Source: Neospora caninum Liverpool (taxonomy: Eukaryota; Apicomplexa; Conoidasida; Eucoccidiorida; Sarcocystidae). Taken from it: a stretch of 64,000 bases of DNA. The stretch spans positions 1,674,001-1,738,000 of the forward strand of contig NC_018388.1 of the NCBI RefSeq assembly GCF_000208865.1, in the 5' to 3' direction. This document shows positions 23,421 through 35,332 of the stretch, piece after piece (position 1 is the stretch's first letter; the number at the start of each line of letters is the position of its first letter). The translations under genes and the position numbers were made by a program. Under the pieces are notes generated by a model. That model worked only from the letters and a program-made list of their open reading frames with translations. It made no database searches and was not told the origin of the DNA.

Positions 23421-25686
23421 TTTGACCGTGAGTAGAAGGATTAACGCAGAAAAAGACCGGGGAATCGATCAAACAAAACAAAGGAAAAAGGAACCTAGTG
23501 CGCTAATCCAACCAAATTTTTCTCGTTCTCCCACGCTGGCATGCGCCACCTGCGGATTTCATGCCCCACAGAACTGCACGCATCTCTCCGTAGCCCTCCC
23601 TCGAACAGTGGCGGAGAGGCGCGCTGACGCTTTGCTGTCTGTCGCAGTATGTCGGTAGGCTGCCGCAAAGTCGACGTTAATTCCTCTGCACGAACAAAAA
23701 CGCGGCTGCATCCCTCTCAATCTTTGAAAGTTACGGAAAACGGGTGAAGCTAAGGTTGCAGCCAGAGAAGAAGCAAGTTCGACGCGAAAGCGTGTTTCAA
23801 GCGGCAGCTTCCTAGCTGCGGCTCTCCTACTGCTAAAGTGTGGAAAGAAAAACATTACTTTCAAAGTGGCATCAAGCAGCGAGATCCCGCCAAGACCAGC
23901 GCTGGCGCGTTCCGGAGGGGCCAACCCAAAACCCTTGTCACCGAAGTTTTACTTCCACATGGCAGTGATTCAGAAGTTCTCGAACCTCTGGATTGCCAAG
24001 TTACATTCACGCTCAGGGTAGAGAATAATTTACTCGTCATGGATACAGCGCTCTATTCATGATGGCAGCAGTATCCTTTAACGATTAGACGAGGATATCC
24101 GCCGGAAGCCAAGCAACCACCCCATCTATCTTCTCTTCTCGTAGATTTGCTTGAGCTTGGGTTTTTGGTGGTAAATGAGAGTCAGGAACGAGCATCACAA
24201 GCCTATGTCTGACGCCATGTGTACAGGCAGTATCTGGTCTCACGCAGACGGGACCTGGCAGGATGAGCGAAAGACGATGGGTCCCCCCCCCACCCCAGCT
24301 GCGTACACGCGAGAGCGTCCAAATATTCTCAGGCATCTATCCCTCTGCTTGAAACAGAATTCTGAAACTGGTGTCACTCTAGTGCGCATGCTGTCTCGAG
24401 AGGTGGAGAACGTGTCAGATCTGCGCTCAAGGCCACTTACGGCTCCGACTCTGCTTAACACAGTACAATGCTGGGCGGGGTCCGCTGTAGTGCTTCCGGA
24501 GGCTTTGGGTATGGAAGAGGCAGACTGAAAGACTTTAGGGCCGTCATGGTTCTGCAGAACGATTCCTGTGGCTGTTTACGGCGATGCACAGCTCCGGTGC
24601 ACGCCCTGTTCGTATTTTCACAGCACCACACACATACAACTCAAGCGTCAAGGTGAGCATGTTCGATATACGCAGTGCTTCTCTGAAAAGACTTGAGTGG
24701 TCAGCAGAAAGACTCGAAGCTCGTCTGTCTGAGGGGGATGCTTCTCAAGAGAATGCGAATTTGTTGATCGCATATCCGGCAGCGGAGGAAAAAGCTCAGG
24801 CTTCTGTACCTGTCTGAGGTAACTTCAACGCAGTCGCTGTTTCGGTGTTACTGATTCAAGATCCAAACCAGTAGTCCAACTCGTTGACACGGGGGATTTC
24901 CTCCGTGTGCACGAGGCGCCGGCGTTCCGGCGTGGGTGCCTAATGGAAAAAGAACAACGTCTCGACTGTATGGCGCGTTCTTCCCGCAAAGGTAGTGGAC
25001 TATCGCCAGCATAACGTATCTCGTCTCAGATTCGCTTCATTTCAAATGAACCGCAGGGCTTCAGAAAAGTGCACAAGGATCGGTGTGGTCCCGCGGGTTG
25101 ACTGGCCACCCAAACTGCTTGTAATCTGGCTGGCAACGTGAGTAGCCGATCTCTATTTCGCCTCTTAGTCACTGCTTGATTTATTTTATGAGCGACGGGC
25201 GCTGATTTCCATTTCGGTTTAAAGTTGATCGACCAGAAAGCCGTGATTTTCGGTGCAGCAGAGGGGCCTTCTCTCAAGCGACTTGCGTGTGGTCAGCAGA
25301 CACCTGCTGTAAGCCTGCGCCGCAGATTTCTCTGAAATGGGCCACATCTTCCTCACAGAAGGCGAGGGGTCCTGTCATACTACGACGGTCCTCTCAAAAC
25401 AGGCCCCAGACATCGGGTGGCAACGTCATAAGGAAATACTGACCTGGCATGCAGCTGTCGGTTTTCCTGCTACCTGCTCATGTGTGGGGCAATGGATGGG
25501 AAGTAGGAAACTTGCAGCGGAATTTCTTTAAAGAAGGTTGAGCACAGTGCAATTTTTCCTACTTCGTAGCACAGAGTGGTGATACGTCGTCTCCAACAGA
25601 GGCCGTGACTACGCGTTTCGTGAGAAATCCCCTAGTTACGCAGTCCGCCTTTCCGTGGGAAAAGACGAGGGTCGATACTCAGCAGA
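23421..25686. other. intergenic between divergent genes
   Basis: Should hold the promoter of eL39 (leftward) and of the gene at 25687 (rightward). A poly-C run lies near 24282-24295. No coding exon could be supported; a noncoding 5' exon of the rightward gene could be hidden here. Confidence 0.5.
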
Positions 25687-27504
25687 ATGCTAACCTTCAG
25701 ACGGCAGAATCGGACATCTTCCCCAGGTGGTCGTGGATCACCAGTGATTCCCATCATCCTTCAACACAAATACAAAAGGAAGATACCAAGACTCACTCTG
25801 GAGGAGGCATTCGGTCACGCGGGATCTCTGAAACAGAAGGCAGAGAAAGTCCTTTCAGACGGGCTTCAAAGCGACACAAGCACAGAGGACAGCAGCGACA
25901 GCCCAGTCGCCTTAGGGAAGAAGAGAAAAACCGACGAGGAAAATGGCGGAAGGGAAAAAAGTAGGGAGGCTTTCTGCCGTGCGCGGCGTGGATCGTCGAG
26001 TTCCTGGGACTCGGATACAACGCCTGATGAGCCATGCGGCAAGCAGAAAGGAGGCACCGTTTGGAGCGGAAAAATGAATGAGAGGAACGAGCCATTAATG
26101 AGAATCAGAGACGCTCTGCAAACGTCGAGGCTGACAAAACGGCCCGTCCGAGCTGGCCGAGCTCAACAACGTTACAACGCCTCTCCAACGACAGCAGAAG
26201 AAACAGGGAATTGGGAAATCTACCAGAAGGAACACAAGCAAAACGCGAGAGACCGGCCTTGGTTAGGGGGGCAGGAGGCGACGCCCGGGGCGAAGTGGAG
26301 ACAAGAAAGGAGCTTTGAAAATTGGAAGCAGTTCTCCTCGTTGAGCAGTCAACAAGTGTGGCTCATGACGGACCGAAAGGATAGAGTTGCACGAATTTCC
26401 GCTGACAAATCCGAATCCAGCCATGGGAAAGGACCGATGTTGCTACTGGAAATGTCGCCAGATTGGGGCCAGACCGGAGAAGAATGGGATCTGGCGCGAA
26501 TTGCGGAGGAGTCATTCAGGGAACAGCGGGATACTTCTCTTCCGGTAACATCCTCTGCCCACTGCTCTTTGCCAACAGGGGAAGAGCAAAGGGTTCGACG
26601 CCAGGCCCTTCCGCGCTGTTCAAAGGACAACGCACTACTGATGAAGCAGAGAACGTCGAGTGCCCGACGCAGCGAAAACCAGCCAGCCTGGTCAGCATTC
26701 AAACAAAAAAAGATCGTTCTTCAAATGGGAATGGTTACAGATGTCGTTCATGAGGCTGCTGCTCTGCGTTTTGGCTGGGCAATTCACAGGATTATTAGAC
26801 GCCACCTCATCCGCGTGATTAGGCATTGGAAAAGTGCTGGCTCTCGTCCGTCTTCGAGTGATCCACCCTTCTCTGCGTCGAATGGCACGTCTTTCTCAAT
26901 CTCAACCGCATCGCCTCAGACCGGGGAGTGCCGTTCAGAAGCTCGTCCCGAAGAGCCGTTCGACGAGCCAACCCACCAAGCATTCGTTCGCTCACCATCC
27001 GCCTCCCAAGGCATTCTGATTCGGAACGAAGGGGAGGTGACGACGGTGGCGCAATGCCATTCATCAGACTCAGACAGGGTCGGACAACGTGAAGCAAGGG
27101 CGGTATCTGTTGCAACACCATTGAGAAGTGCCGGAGCACGCCTCATGTCACGATGCCTGCTCCATGCCCTCCGGAAAACAGGACTAGGAGACGCCTGGCA
27201 CAGACTGAAGACATGGAGTCAGAACTGTCAGGTATGGTTTGCAGTTTAGAGGTATCCGTGTGTTGTCTGAAACGTAACGCTTGCTCGGCCGGTGATGGAA
27301 AACCCTCAGCGCCGCTCCCATTGTGAAGCCACACGGAGCGAGATCTTCCGAGGAAACATAAGCTACAGTGATATCATAGAACAGACCTCACTGCGAAGCA
27401 AGCGCACACTGATAACTTCAGCTTTGGCTCCCAAGAAGCTCACGGCGCCTCAAAAAATTCCTTCGCACCATCCCGGACCGTGCATACCGATGCACACATT
27501 ACGC

Positions 27505-27538
<34 letters not shown>

Positions 27539-28805
27539 TCTACAAACATATATGTATATATATATATATATATATATACAAATGTGGCATCATGCGTATG
27601 CAAGTCATCTTTCGCGGTGAAGAGGCAGTGCTGTGGCTGGGTGCTTCCGGGTGTCGTTCTCGTGGCCGTAGCTACGGTGATGGACCGCTTTTGTGTGCTT
27701 GCTACAGTTCGAGGAGCGCATGAGCGGTTTCTACCCGTCGCTCCAAGCTGTCTCGGAATGGGCAACCCGCTTCAGCCGCGTGCTAGCTGTGATGGCGCTT
27801 CGAAGAATCGTTTGTTTCTCTGCACGAAGGATCCTACTCAGAACCTTTCTCACGTTGTCGCAAGCTGCGCCGGCATCTTGCGGTTCCAGACGTACAACTC
27901 GCCCGGGCATCACAGTGGCGGATCCCTCCCCGAACCTCGTCACTTCAGCCCCAACGGGAACTCGACCATCTGGTGTGCATGTGTCTGGTGCCCCCTATCC
28001 AGAACCACAAGGTGAATCTTTTTTCGCGACTTTTCACGACACCAACTCTCGGATATGGGCTCGCCGTATACATAGGAACAGAACAACTGTCATGAACACT
28101 ACAGGTTAACCCCTGCTCCGCGTATCTCTTTTGGGTTGATGATGGCCTTACTCGAAATCGCACTTTTTTCGTTTTCGCGTGGCACTCAAACACGCAGCTG
28201 AAGGCAGATGACTCCAAAACGGTGGCTTCCTTCTGCGTGCGTGGCTCGGTACTGAACCTGCCCTCTCTAAGAGTCTCTCGAGGACACCATAATTTAAGTA
28301 GATCGACTCGGACCTGAAATTTGACAACCGCGTGCTCCGCATTTACTACGCTGCTCTGAAATGGTTAGGCAGACGGTTCACCTAAAAATTCTGATGGCCC
28401 GTGTCTGAGTTTCTCGTTTCCTGTCCTGCTGCAGGCCGTCTGACGCGCCAAACGGGTGCTACCCTCTTCAGAAGAGGGGAATGTTACACGCGGCTAGTTC
28501 CGGCGTACGGAGCTACGCATGCTTCTCAGACCTTGAGAGCCGAACCTGAGCCGGTGAGACGTGGATGCTGGTCGCCAATCTTACCTCTGTCAGCCCCTGC
28601 AACAGTCAGCCTCAGTGCGAGTTCGGGCGGCGCCAAGACACCGGTTAGGTCCCGTTTTCCAGAGCCTAGAGCTGATTCACCGGAGAATGTTGAGACAGAA
28701 GCAGTAACTACATGTGTTGTGACTACAAATGTCGACCCATGCGGCACTCTGCCCCCTCTCGGCAGAAGAAAAACGCGAGACGCTTGCCCTACTGCAGAAT
28801 GGTAA
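25687..28805 (+). CDS. basic Ser/Arg-rich protein of unknown function (739 aa)
   Basis: Exons 25687-27231, 27708-28011 and 28435-28805 join in phases 0 and 1 (donors CAG|GTATGG and AAG|GTGAAT, acceptors TACAG and TGCAG), giving 739 residues. I do not recognise it. Exon 1 is hydrophilic and rich in Lys, Arg, Ser, Glu and Gln, with a possible nuclear-localisation run (LGKKRKTDEE near residue 77). A short more ordered part near residue 340-375 (VTDVVHEAAALRFGWAIHRI) is followed by further basic residues. Exon 2 begins FEERMSGFYPSLQAV and contains an Arg-rich amphipathic stretch. The third exon is Pro/Ser-rich and ends with TAA. No membrane helices or catalytic motifs are visible. The long open first exon and three-exon phase agreement make it a likely real gene. 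The true start could lie in an upstream exon. Confidence 0.68.
27507..27580. repeat. (AT)n microsatellite
   Basis: Two dinucleotide AT/TA runs, about 27507-27535 and 27550-27579, separated by cattctacaaacatatatg, inside intron 1 of the gene at 25687-28805. Confidence 0.9.
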
Positions 28806-29834
28806 AGGACTCTTTAAACGCTCCACACCCTGTACGAAAAAATTCAACGTAATCGAAAAACGCTCGAAAGGCAAAGTGAGGCACCTATCCCGGTCGGGCA
28901 TCGGTCCTTCAATAGTGAAAGCGAGCAGCTGTAAAGGCTAGCGCGTACATCCTCCTGGGGCAAAACCGACGATTTGTCGTGCCTCGCGAGGCGCAGAGGA
29001 AAACGCTGCCTGGCAGCAGCCAAAACGCACGCCCGTGTACCACCACGGTATTCCGCTTAGTGTTCCGACGCCGCATGTACTCCATGTCTGCTATTCACCG
29101 GCCCTTTGACAGCCAGATACTCTTAATTCTGGATGTGCCCCTGGCCAGCTCTTCCTTTGCAGCTTATCCGAGCGGAGACCTTCACTTATACTACTTCGCG
29201 CAGCCCTCTTTCCAATGCATCATAGACGTCCTTTGTGTCCACGAGGACGTTCGTGTATAACTTCAGTGCAGAGGTACCTAGGAACTGGGACAGCACTGCG
29301 ATCTTCCACTTCGTTATCGGGAGAAGACAGTTCGCAAATGGTACGAATGAATCTGGCAAATGCTCCAACTGGCTAATGTGTCCCCGGCAAAAATAGGTCA
29401 CCCACCTCCCTGCGCTGAGGCAGCGTAGTTCGCAAGGCGACGTTACACCTCGGCCGTTAAGAACGGAATGCACAGGCCGCCTTGCCGCGAGTTTTCGCCG
29501 TCTCGAAGCTCTGCGGTCTGGCGACTCGCTTCGCGCACAGACGCGAATCAGGGGACGGGGCTATAAAAGGTCTGTCAACAGAGACCCTGTTTGCTTCAAA
29601 ACGAGTCCCGTTCTTTCGGGCGCGCTGCTTCAGAAGCACTGTAGTACTCTCCGTTGTTGGCACTTGCGACTGCGGCCAATAAAAGTCAGCATCTCCGCAC
29701 AAGCTCGTGTGGGCAAGTCACGACAGCGGCAACCTTGAGTGTTTGAAGGGAGAAAGGAGTTCGTAAATAGTACTTATTTTTTCATGTGTCCGGCACCACG
29801 TGTAGCGTCAGAGAGCTGGCAAGCCACCGTCCAA
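28806..29834. other. intergenic between convergent genes
   Basis: Holds the 3' ends of the 25687 gene (+) and the 31137 gene (-). One minus-strand frame ending at 29186 (last residues DVYDALERGLREVV) looks somewhat protein-like, but no start or matching exon could be found, so no gene is called. Confidence 0.4.
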
Positions 29835-31137
29835 TCAAGAAGTCTTCTGAAGGGTTTGTCGAGCAGCGCAGGGCTGATCGTGGCTGGGCCGTACGCGTTT
29901 GGCATCGCGCAAGACCTTGCCTGCGTTAGGAAGCAGAGGCGGAACGCGATCGCAGTCGCGTTCCTTCTTCCATCGCTCCTCTTGAGAGTTTACATCAGAC
30001 GTGAGATTCTCTTGCTCCTTCGCGTCCTGAGTGGCTTGGTGCGACTTGGTCTCTTTCGTGGCATCTGCCCCCATCTGAAGCTTGGCCCCTTCGCTTGTCC
30101 GACACCGGGAACTCTTGCCCTGAGCAGCTACTGACGGCGCACCTCGGGGGCAGTGGGTGGATAACAGTGGCAGGGGAAGTGAAGACGTCGAACTGCATGC
30201 TGCCTTCAGCGGTTGGCTCCGCCGCCGAAGGGGACCTGAGAACAGAACGGAAAGAACCAGTATGTCAATGAGAAATCGGTACGCCCGCACCCCAAAAAGA
30301 ATCCAGGCGTCCAAGCGCCACAGAGACGCTGGCGTAAATCGCCATGCCGGCTGCGCTACCTGGGAGGGCGACTCCCATGAGTCTCGCGAATGGTAGTGAC
30401 CAGAGGGAGTTTTCGCCGGTCAATACAGCTGCACACGAGATGGCCACGAAAGAGTCGTTTCGGGGCTGTGTTCGCCACATTCCGTTCGCAGGGCGACTGC
30501 CTCTTTTCGAGCACCTCAACCTCTTTACGGAAAACTCACTACGAATGACTTCGTCATCACTCTCCGCCCCTGTCGGGTGAATCGTCCTCTGTTGCTGCTG
30601 ATGTAGGGCGTGGACAATGTGCTGGGACCCGTGGAAGGCGCCGCTAGGTTTCTCGAAAGGGAAACCGCCAGGGTGGGCGCCATGCACGCAACTTTCAAAA
30701 GACTGGCCACTCAAAACTGGATCGGTTCGCGCTCCGCGTTGTGCTTCCAAAGTCTGGATGCGCAAGGCGGCCGATCTTTGACGCTGGTCAGATGCCGGTG
30801 ACAACGGATCTGTTTGGATTCCAGCCTTGGTCTTCGGATGACCTTTCTGAGGCGTCCCGTGCTCGCCGGCGACTCGGCCGTCGCGAGAGCAAACCCGACG
30901 CAGTTGCCCACACATGTACTGTTGCTGTGTTCTCAAATGTTCTTGTTCCTGCTGTAGAAGCATTTGATGGAGCATCCCATGCATTGCGAATTGAGTGTGC
31001 GCCACTGAGCGGCCTGTGGACTCCCACCAAGCTATGCAGAGTCGAAGCGAGTTCGGCAGCGCTCCTCGGACATTTGGAGACGCGAGCTCTGAAGCCACAA
31101 AACATCGCAGCACGAGTCTTGGAACGCGTGTGGACAT
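29835..31137 (-). CDS. possible mitochondrial membrane protein of unknown function (about 415 aa)
   Basis: From the ATG at 31137 the frame begins with about 40 residues rich in Arg, Leu and Ser and nearly free of acids, resembling a mitochondrial presequence. A Gln-rich low-complexity middle follows (MLLQQEQEHLRTQQQ). Near residues 225-275 there are one or two hydrophobic segments (FVAISCAAVLTG and LPGSAAGMAIYASVSVALG). A short intron (30290-30236, 55 bases) can join exon 31137-30291 to exon 30235-29835 in phase 1, adding a hydrophilic Lys/Glu-rich tail. Without it the protein stops at 30265. I do not recognise the family. The intron is much shorter than its neighbours, so the C-terminus is uncertain. 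Confidence 0.5.
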
Positions 31138-31387
31138 GTCCACGCATATTAAAATAATGTTGTAAATATGCTTGCTAGGGCGGTGTACATTCCCACGTGT
31201 GACATCAGCCCTCTGCTTGGAAGAGGTTTTTGTAAAGGTTTTTCTGTTTTGTGGCACTCAACGGCAGGCTGCACATCAGCCCAACACGTGTTACGGCTTT
31301 GTGGAGCTGTGAGTCACCACAGGCGCGGTCTCAAGCGTGTTTGTGGAAGGGCAAAAAGACCCGGACCCGGTGATAACGCATGGAGGA

Positions 31388-33575
31388 TCAAAGCTTATCG
31401 TGATCCACGAGAACTCTCCCGACACGCGGTGCCCCAGGCTGCTCTCCGAAGAATAGCAGCTCTGCGCGACACATACCGGCAAGATGAGAGATAAGACCGA
31501 GCCTATTCATCTGTTGGTACGGCAGATCGTGGAACCAGGGGTGAGCCAAGGCACATTCCGCAGCTAGCCGCTTTGTCGGAGAGACTTGGAGCAGCCTGCA
31601 CACACATCACCCAAATGCCGACAAAACCTTGCCTTGTGCGGCGAGAAAATTGCCGAATGGAAAGAAGAAACTGCGCTAGGACAAAGCCAGCGATGTGGGC
31701 AAGTAGGAGCAAAACGCCCACGCCTCTCAGATGCTACGCCACCCCCTTACCGGGCAATCAGGTCCAGTCCCAATTCGTCCAACTGCAAACCGCCCCGGTC
31801 CAAAATGAAGTCATTGATCGACAGCTTTTTCATATTCATATCCAGCTGGGGGAAGGAGCTGAGGAACTTCGTTAAAAGGCCGCGCTGCCAGCCTGCACCT
31901 CTGAGCGCAGACTCCACACGCAGAACCTGAGATGGAAACAGAAAACAAGGAAATCGAGGTTGGTGATTGCTGCATGCCTGCAGTAGAGGGAATTTACCTT
32001 GTCACCAGTTCCAGGTCCGCGGCCGAAGGGCGGCCAGTGATTTTGAAGATGTTCTCCAAAATCATCACCTCCATCTGATACGTCGCTTTTCGTGCATCGT
32101 GCGTGACAAAAGCATACTGCCACCGGTAAGGTGGGCGAACCGCGTGCTGCGGAAGGCACATCTCCAGAATAATCACACCTAACGACCAGATATCGCACCA
32201 AAGGCCGTAGTCGGCTACCTGCAAAGAAGAGCCACAACGAACACGGCGACAGCGGGTGACCACGGTGTGAAAGAGGAGCAGCTTAGAAACGCTGTTCTCT
32301 CGGAAACTGTTATCTTAACGGTAGGGCAACTCCGGACCACTGCATCTTCTCACCAGACTCTTGGCACTGTTGTATCTCTTTGGGTCCGCAACCAGCAGAT
32401 CCGGTGGACGGTAAGGCAGCGTAATCACGTGCCCCGTCTGTCTCATGCAGCCTGTCTCGTTGATCCTGAATCCTGGCGGAATCGTCGTTCGACCTCCGCT
32501 GCCGTTTGACCCAGACTGCGGAGAGTTGTTTTCCGTGCCAGCCGACTTCTCGTAGGATACGCTTACGGGGGCGACAGACCCTTCATACAAGCCGGATAAA
32601 AACACGGGAGCGGAGGGTGACGGAATAGACGTTTGACACTATCACTGTCTTGGGGCAGCTATGCTTGCAGGCACAGTGTACCTACCTGCGCACTGTTGGC
32701 TCAACTCCCAGCGCACCTTGCGCCCCATTCCAAAGTCAGCGATTTTGACAATTGACACTCCTTCCTCGTACAGGTAATCCCCATCTTGAACCCTTGCGGT
32801 GTCCACGAGCAGATTTTCGGGCTTCAGGTCACGGTGGACGACATTTTGGCTGTGAAGCTTGGCCACTCCTGCAAAATGCGTTCAGGACGAGTTCGCCCGC
32901 GTGACAGCGACGAAAACAACAGAGACACATTCTGGTGGCGTGCTTGGCACATCTACCCTGTTGCGGTTTCGAGTGACACTATCCAGCTCTATGTTTCATG
33001 TCCTGCTTACCGTTCAGTAACTGCCAAGCGTAGAATTTCAGCGCAGAAATATTCATACGCTGTTCTGCCCATAGACGTTTAATGTACTGGCCGAAATCAG
33101 ATTTGCACTTCTCTACGATAAGGACACCGCAGTGCCGGACGCCCCCAAGGTAACCTTCAGCGAACTCGGGAGAAACTTCGAGGCATGACCGGCAACCGAA
33201 AAAGGATGGGAAATTCGGGAACTCGTTGTTAGCGTACTCGGACATACTGAATTCATTATAGAAGTTGGTTTCACGAATGACGTCGGCCGTTATGCCCTCT
33301 GCTTCGAAATCAGGAAGGAAGAGGAGTTTGGCTGCGAATTGACGACCGCTCGCAGCCACAGTAGACAACTCTGAACCCTCGGCCGGACGCACCTCGAAGA
33401 CCCTTCCATACTGCCCAGAGCCCAAGGGTATATACATGGGCATTTGCACGATCCCATGACTTTTCAGTTTAAAGGCTCTGTAACCGTTGGAAACGAACAC
33501 CCAGCTGAGGCCGTTAGACGTCTCAAACGCGGGTTCGGGCGGGACTCTCCTTGGCTTAGGCCCATTATGACCCAT
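31388..33575 (-). CDS. divergent CMGC/CDK-like protein kinase (517 aa, six exons)
   Basis: Exons 33575-33011, 32868-32686, 32580-32354, 32218-31998, 31900-31751 and 31595-31388 join in frame to 517 residues. Kinase landmarks in order: Gly loop LGSGQYGRVFEV (51-62), Lys83 in FAAK, a likely C-helix Glu102, HRDLKPENLL with Asp202, DFG with Asp233, then VITLPYRPPDLL (301-312) in place of the CDK VTLWYRAPELL, and WCDIWSLGVIILEM for the alpha-F helix. All catalytic residues are present. The last exon has the usual C-lobe ending, SPTKRLAAECALAHPWF. The stretch between DFG and RPPD is about 75 residues, far longer than usual, with a Ser/Gly/Asn-rich insert. There is also an insert before DFG and another after the alpha-F helix; CDK8-type kinases have inserts at similar places. 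No PSTAIRE-type helix is present. The exon 5 acceptor (GCGCTCAG|A) was chosen on phase. Confidence 0.85.
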
Positions 33576-34245
33576 GGTGCAGCAATAACAAGGAAATTCC
33601 GCAATCACTGAAGACACAGACTTCCGCGACGCATGTGATCGCCGAATTTCATATCCGGGTACAGCGAACTATGCGTGATCAGACGGCGCCGAAAAAAATG
33701 CCCATTCAAGTGTTGCTTGTCTCAATATCTACTACAGAAGACGCTACCTTGCGTCCTGGGTTGAGGAGAAGCGCCATTTTGCAGCTCCGGCGGCGTTCTG
33801 GAGTTCGAATCAAGACACGGAAATCAAACGTTAACCTGCGTCCATTGGACGACACCGTACTGGAAAACCACAGGAAATAAACCTTGGACAGCTCTTTTGT
33901 GCACGCACGGTCGACACTGCTGCCTTTCGGAGACGCTGACGAAACGGACGATAGAAAACGTTTTTCCAAGCTGTGTCAATAAGAGTTTCGACGAAAAACA
34001 TACCATAAAAATTCATTTCCGAAAGGGGGGCATGCAGAGTACGCCAGGGCCCAGGAGACATGGCAACACACGTGGTGGGTGGCATCGGGCATGCAAGGCA
34101 AAGTATTTGTCCATTATTTTCAGAAGGAAGCCCACAAGAGTTTGCGTGTGCGGCAAAGAAAAGTAATGTAGGAAATTACGACTTCTCAGAAGTCCACGGG
34201 AATTGAGATAAATGTTTAAAGCTTCCGTGCTCTGAGACATCACAA
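33576..34245. other. intergenic, no gene seen
   Basis: Spacer between the kinase start and the upstream minus-strand gene's stop at 34246. Only short frames without splice or family support. Confidence 0.5.
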
Positions 34246-35180
34246 CTACGAGGCTTTTCCCTGTGTGCTCGCCCAGTAATCTCGATACTCTGCCCATCGT
34301 CTCAGATACACCTGTTGAAGATTTTCAATGCAAATTCATTGAGCTCATTTGTCTTCTAAAAGAGCCACACCTCAAAGCGAATTTTCTCATCGACGGGGTC
34401 TACCTCCTATGCGTTTCATCGTGTCAGTATGTAAGGCTTGTGGATCATCCGCATCACCATGTTCGAACCTGTACGAAAGACTGATGTTTCAATTTCTCCG
34501 CGACAGTTGAAGACTCCGGAATGCGTACGGCAACTTGAAGCTGAGAGAAGATTCTGTGCCACAGAACAATGAGTCCTCCCGCGTGGCTCTCGGTCTTTAT
34601 GATATTACTAACCGTGCATCTTTTCTCTCCTGCCTGATCGCACTAGCCGTGGACTGTACTTCCAGCATGTACGACAGAAATCGAAGAACGCAACTGCTCT
34701 CAGTTTTACCTTGCTGGGGTTGTATAGAATAAAGCTGCAGGGAGGAGCGACACTTTCTGCGGCTTCATCTGATACGGCCAGTGCCTCAACACGTGACCAG
34801 ATGCATGGTACTGTCCACACCCGAAGGAGAACCCACCCTGGGAGCTCCACTGTCTGGATGAAACGATGATTCTGTGATCAAGAAGCGCGGAAGAGAATCT
34901 CTTACTTTATATCAACGCGAAGTATCTCTAGCAGGCAGCTGCCTTCGTTCTTCAAGTTAAGTACGACAGCTGTGTAGAGCGTATTCGTGCCCTCTTCAAT
35001 AATTTTTGCCTTCTTCACATGTGGACACAGGCCATGGAAACAAGCGCCAGACGTGTCTGCATCACAGAACGAAACTACAACAGCATTACCAGAGCCAGAC
35101 GCGTCAGTTAAAAAAGGCTTCCGACGCAGAGGGCTCCCTCCTGACACGGAACGGCGAAGCGCCATCGATTGCTCCCCCAT
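34246..35180 (-). CDS. beta-rich protein of unknown function, 3' exons (joints uncertain)
   Basis: Exons seen: 35180-34906 (or from 35140 if an acceptor is used), 34871 or 34853-34710, 34540-34469 and 34311-34246 (stop TAG). The last three join cleanly in phase 0, ending VYLRRWAEYRDYWASTQ then GKAS. The first ends in phase 2 (AA|GTAAGA), while the next exon's best frame starts in phase 0, so that junction is unresolved; a small exon may be missing. Alternating hydrophobic stretches (LYTAVVLNLKNEGSCLLEIL, FILYNPSKLQVAVRIPES) suggest beta-sandwich domains. I do not recognise the family. These exons could be the 3' half of the gene starting at 36663; no stop-and-start signal clearly separates them. 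Confidence 0.5.
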
Positions 35181-35332
35181 GGTTATGAGAAACACGGCCG
35201 TTTATTTTGACACCGTGGCAACACAGAATTCATTACGAATGGCAATTCCTCCAAGAAGCGTGAGGGTCTGTTCTTGGAAATATGCAGCTTCAAGGACATT
35301 ACAAAAAAGTGGGCAACGCAATGATCCTGTCA

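Noticed and set aside
29186..29473. Minus-strand frame ending DVYDALERGLREVV
   Set aside because: Protein-like ending but no credible start, no upstream exon in phase, and the adjacent gene already has its own stop.
33558..33575. N-myristoylation of the kinase (MGHNGPK)
   Set aside because: His at position 3 and Pro at position 6 do not fit the usual consensus.
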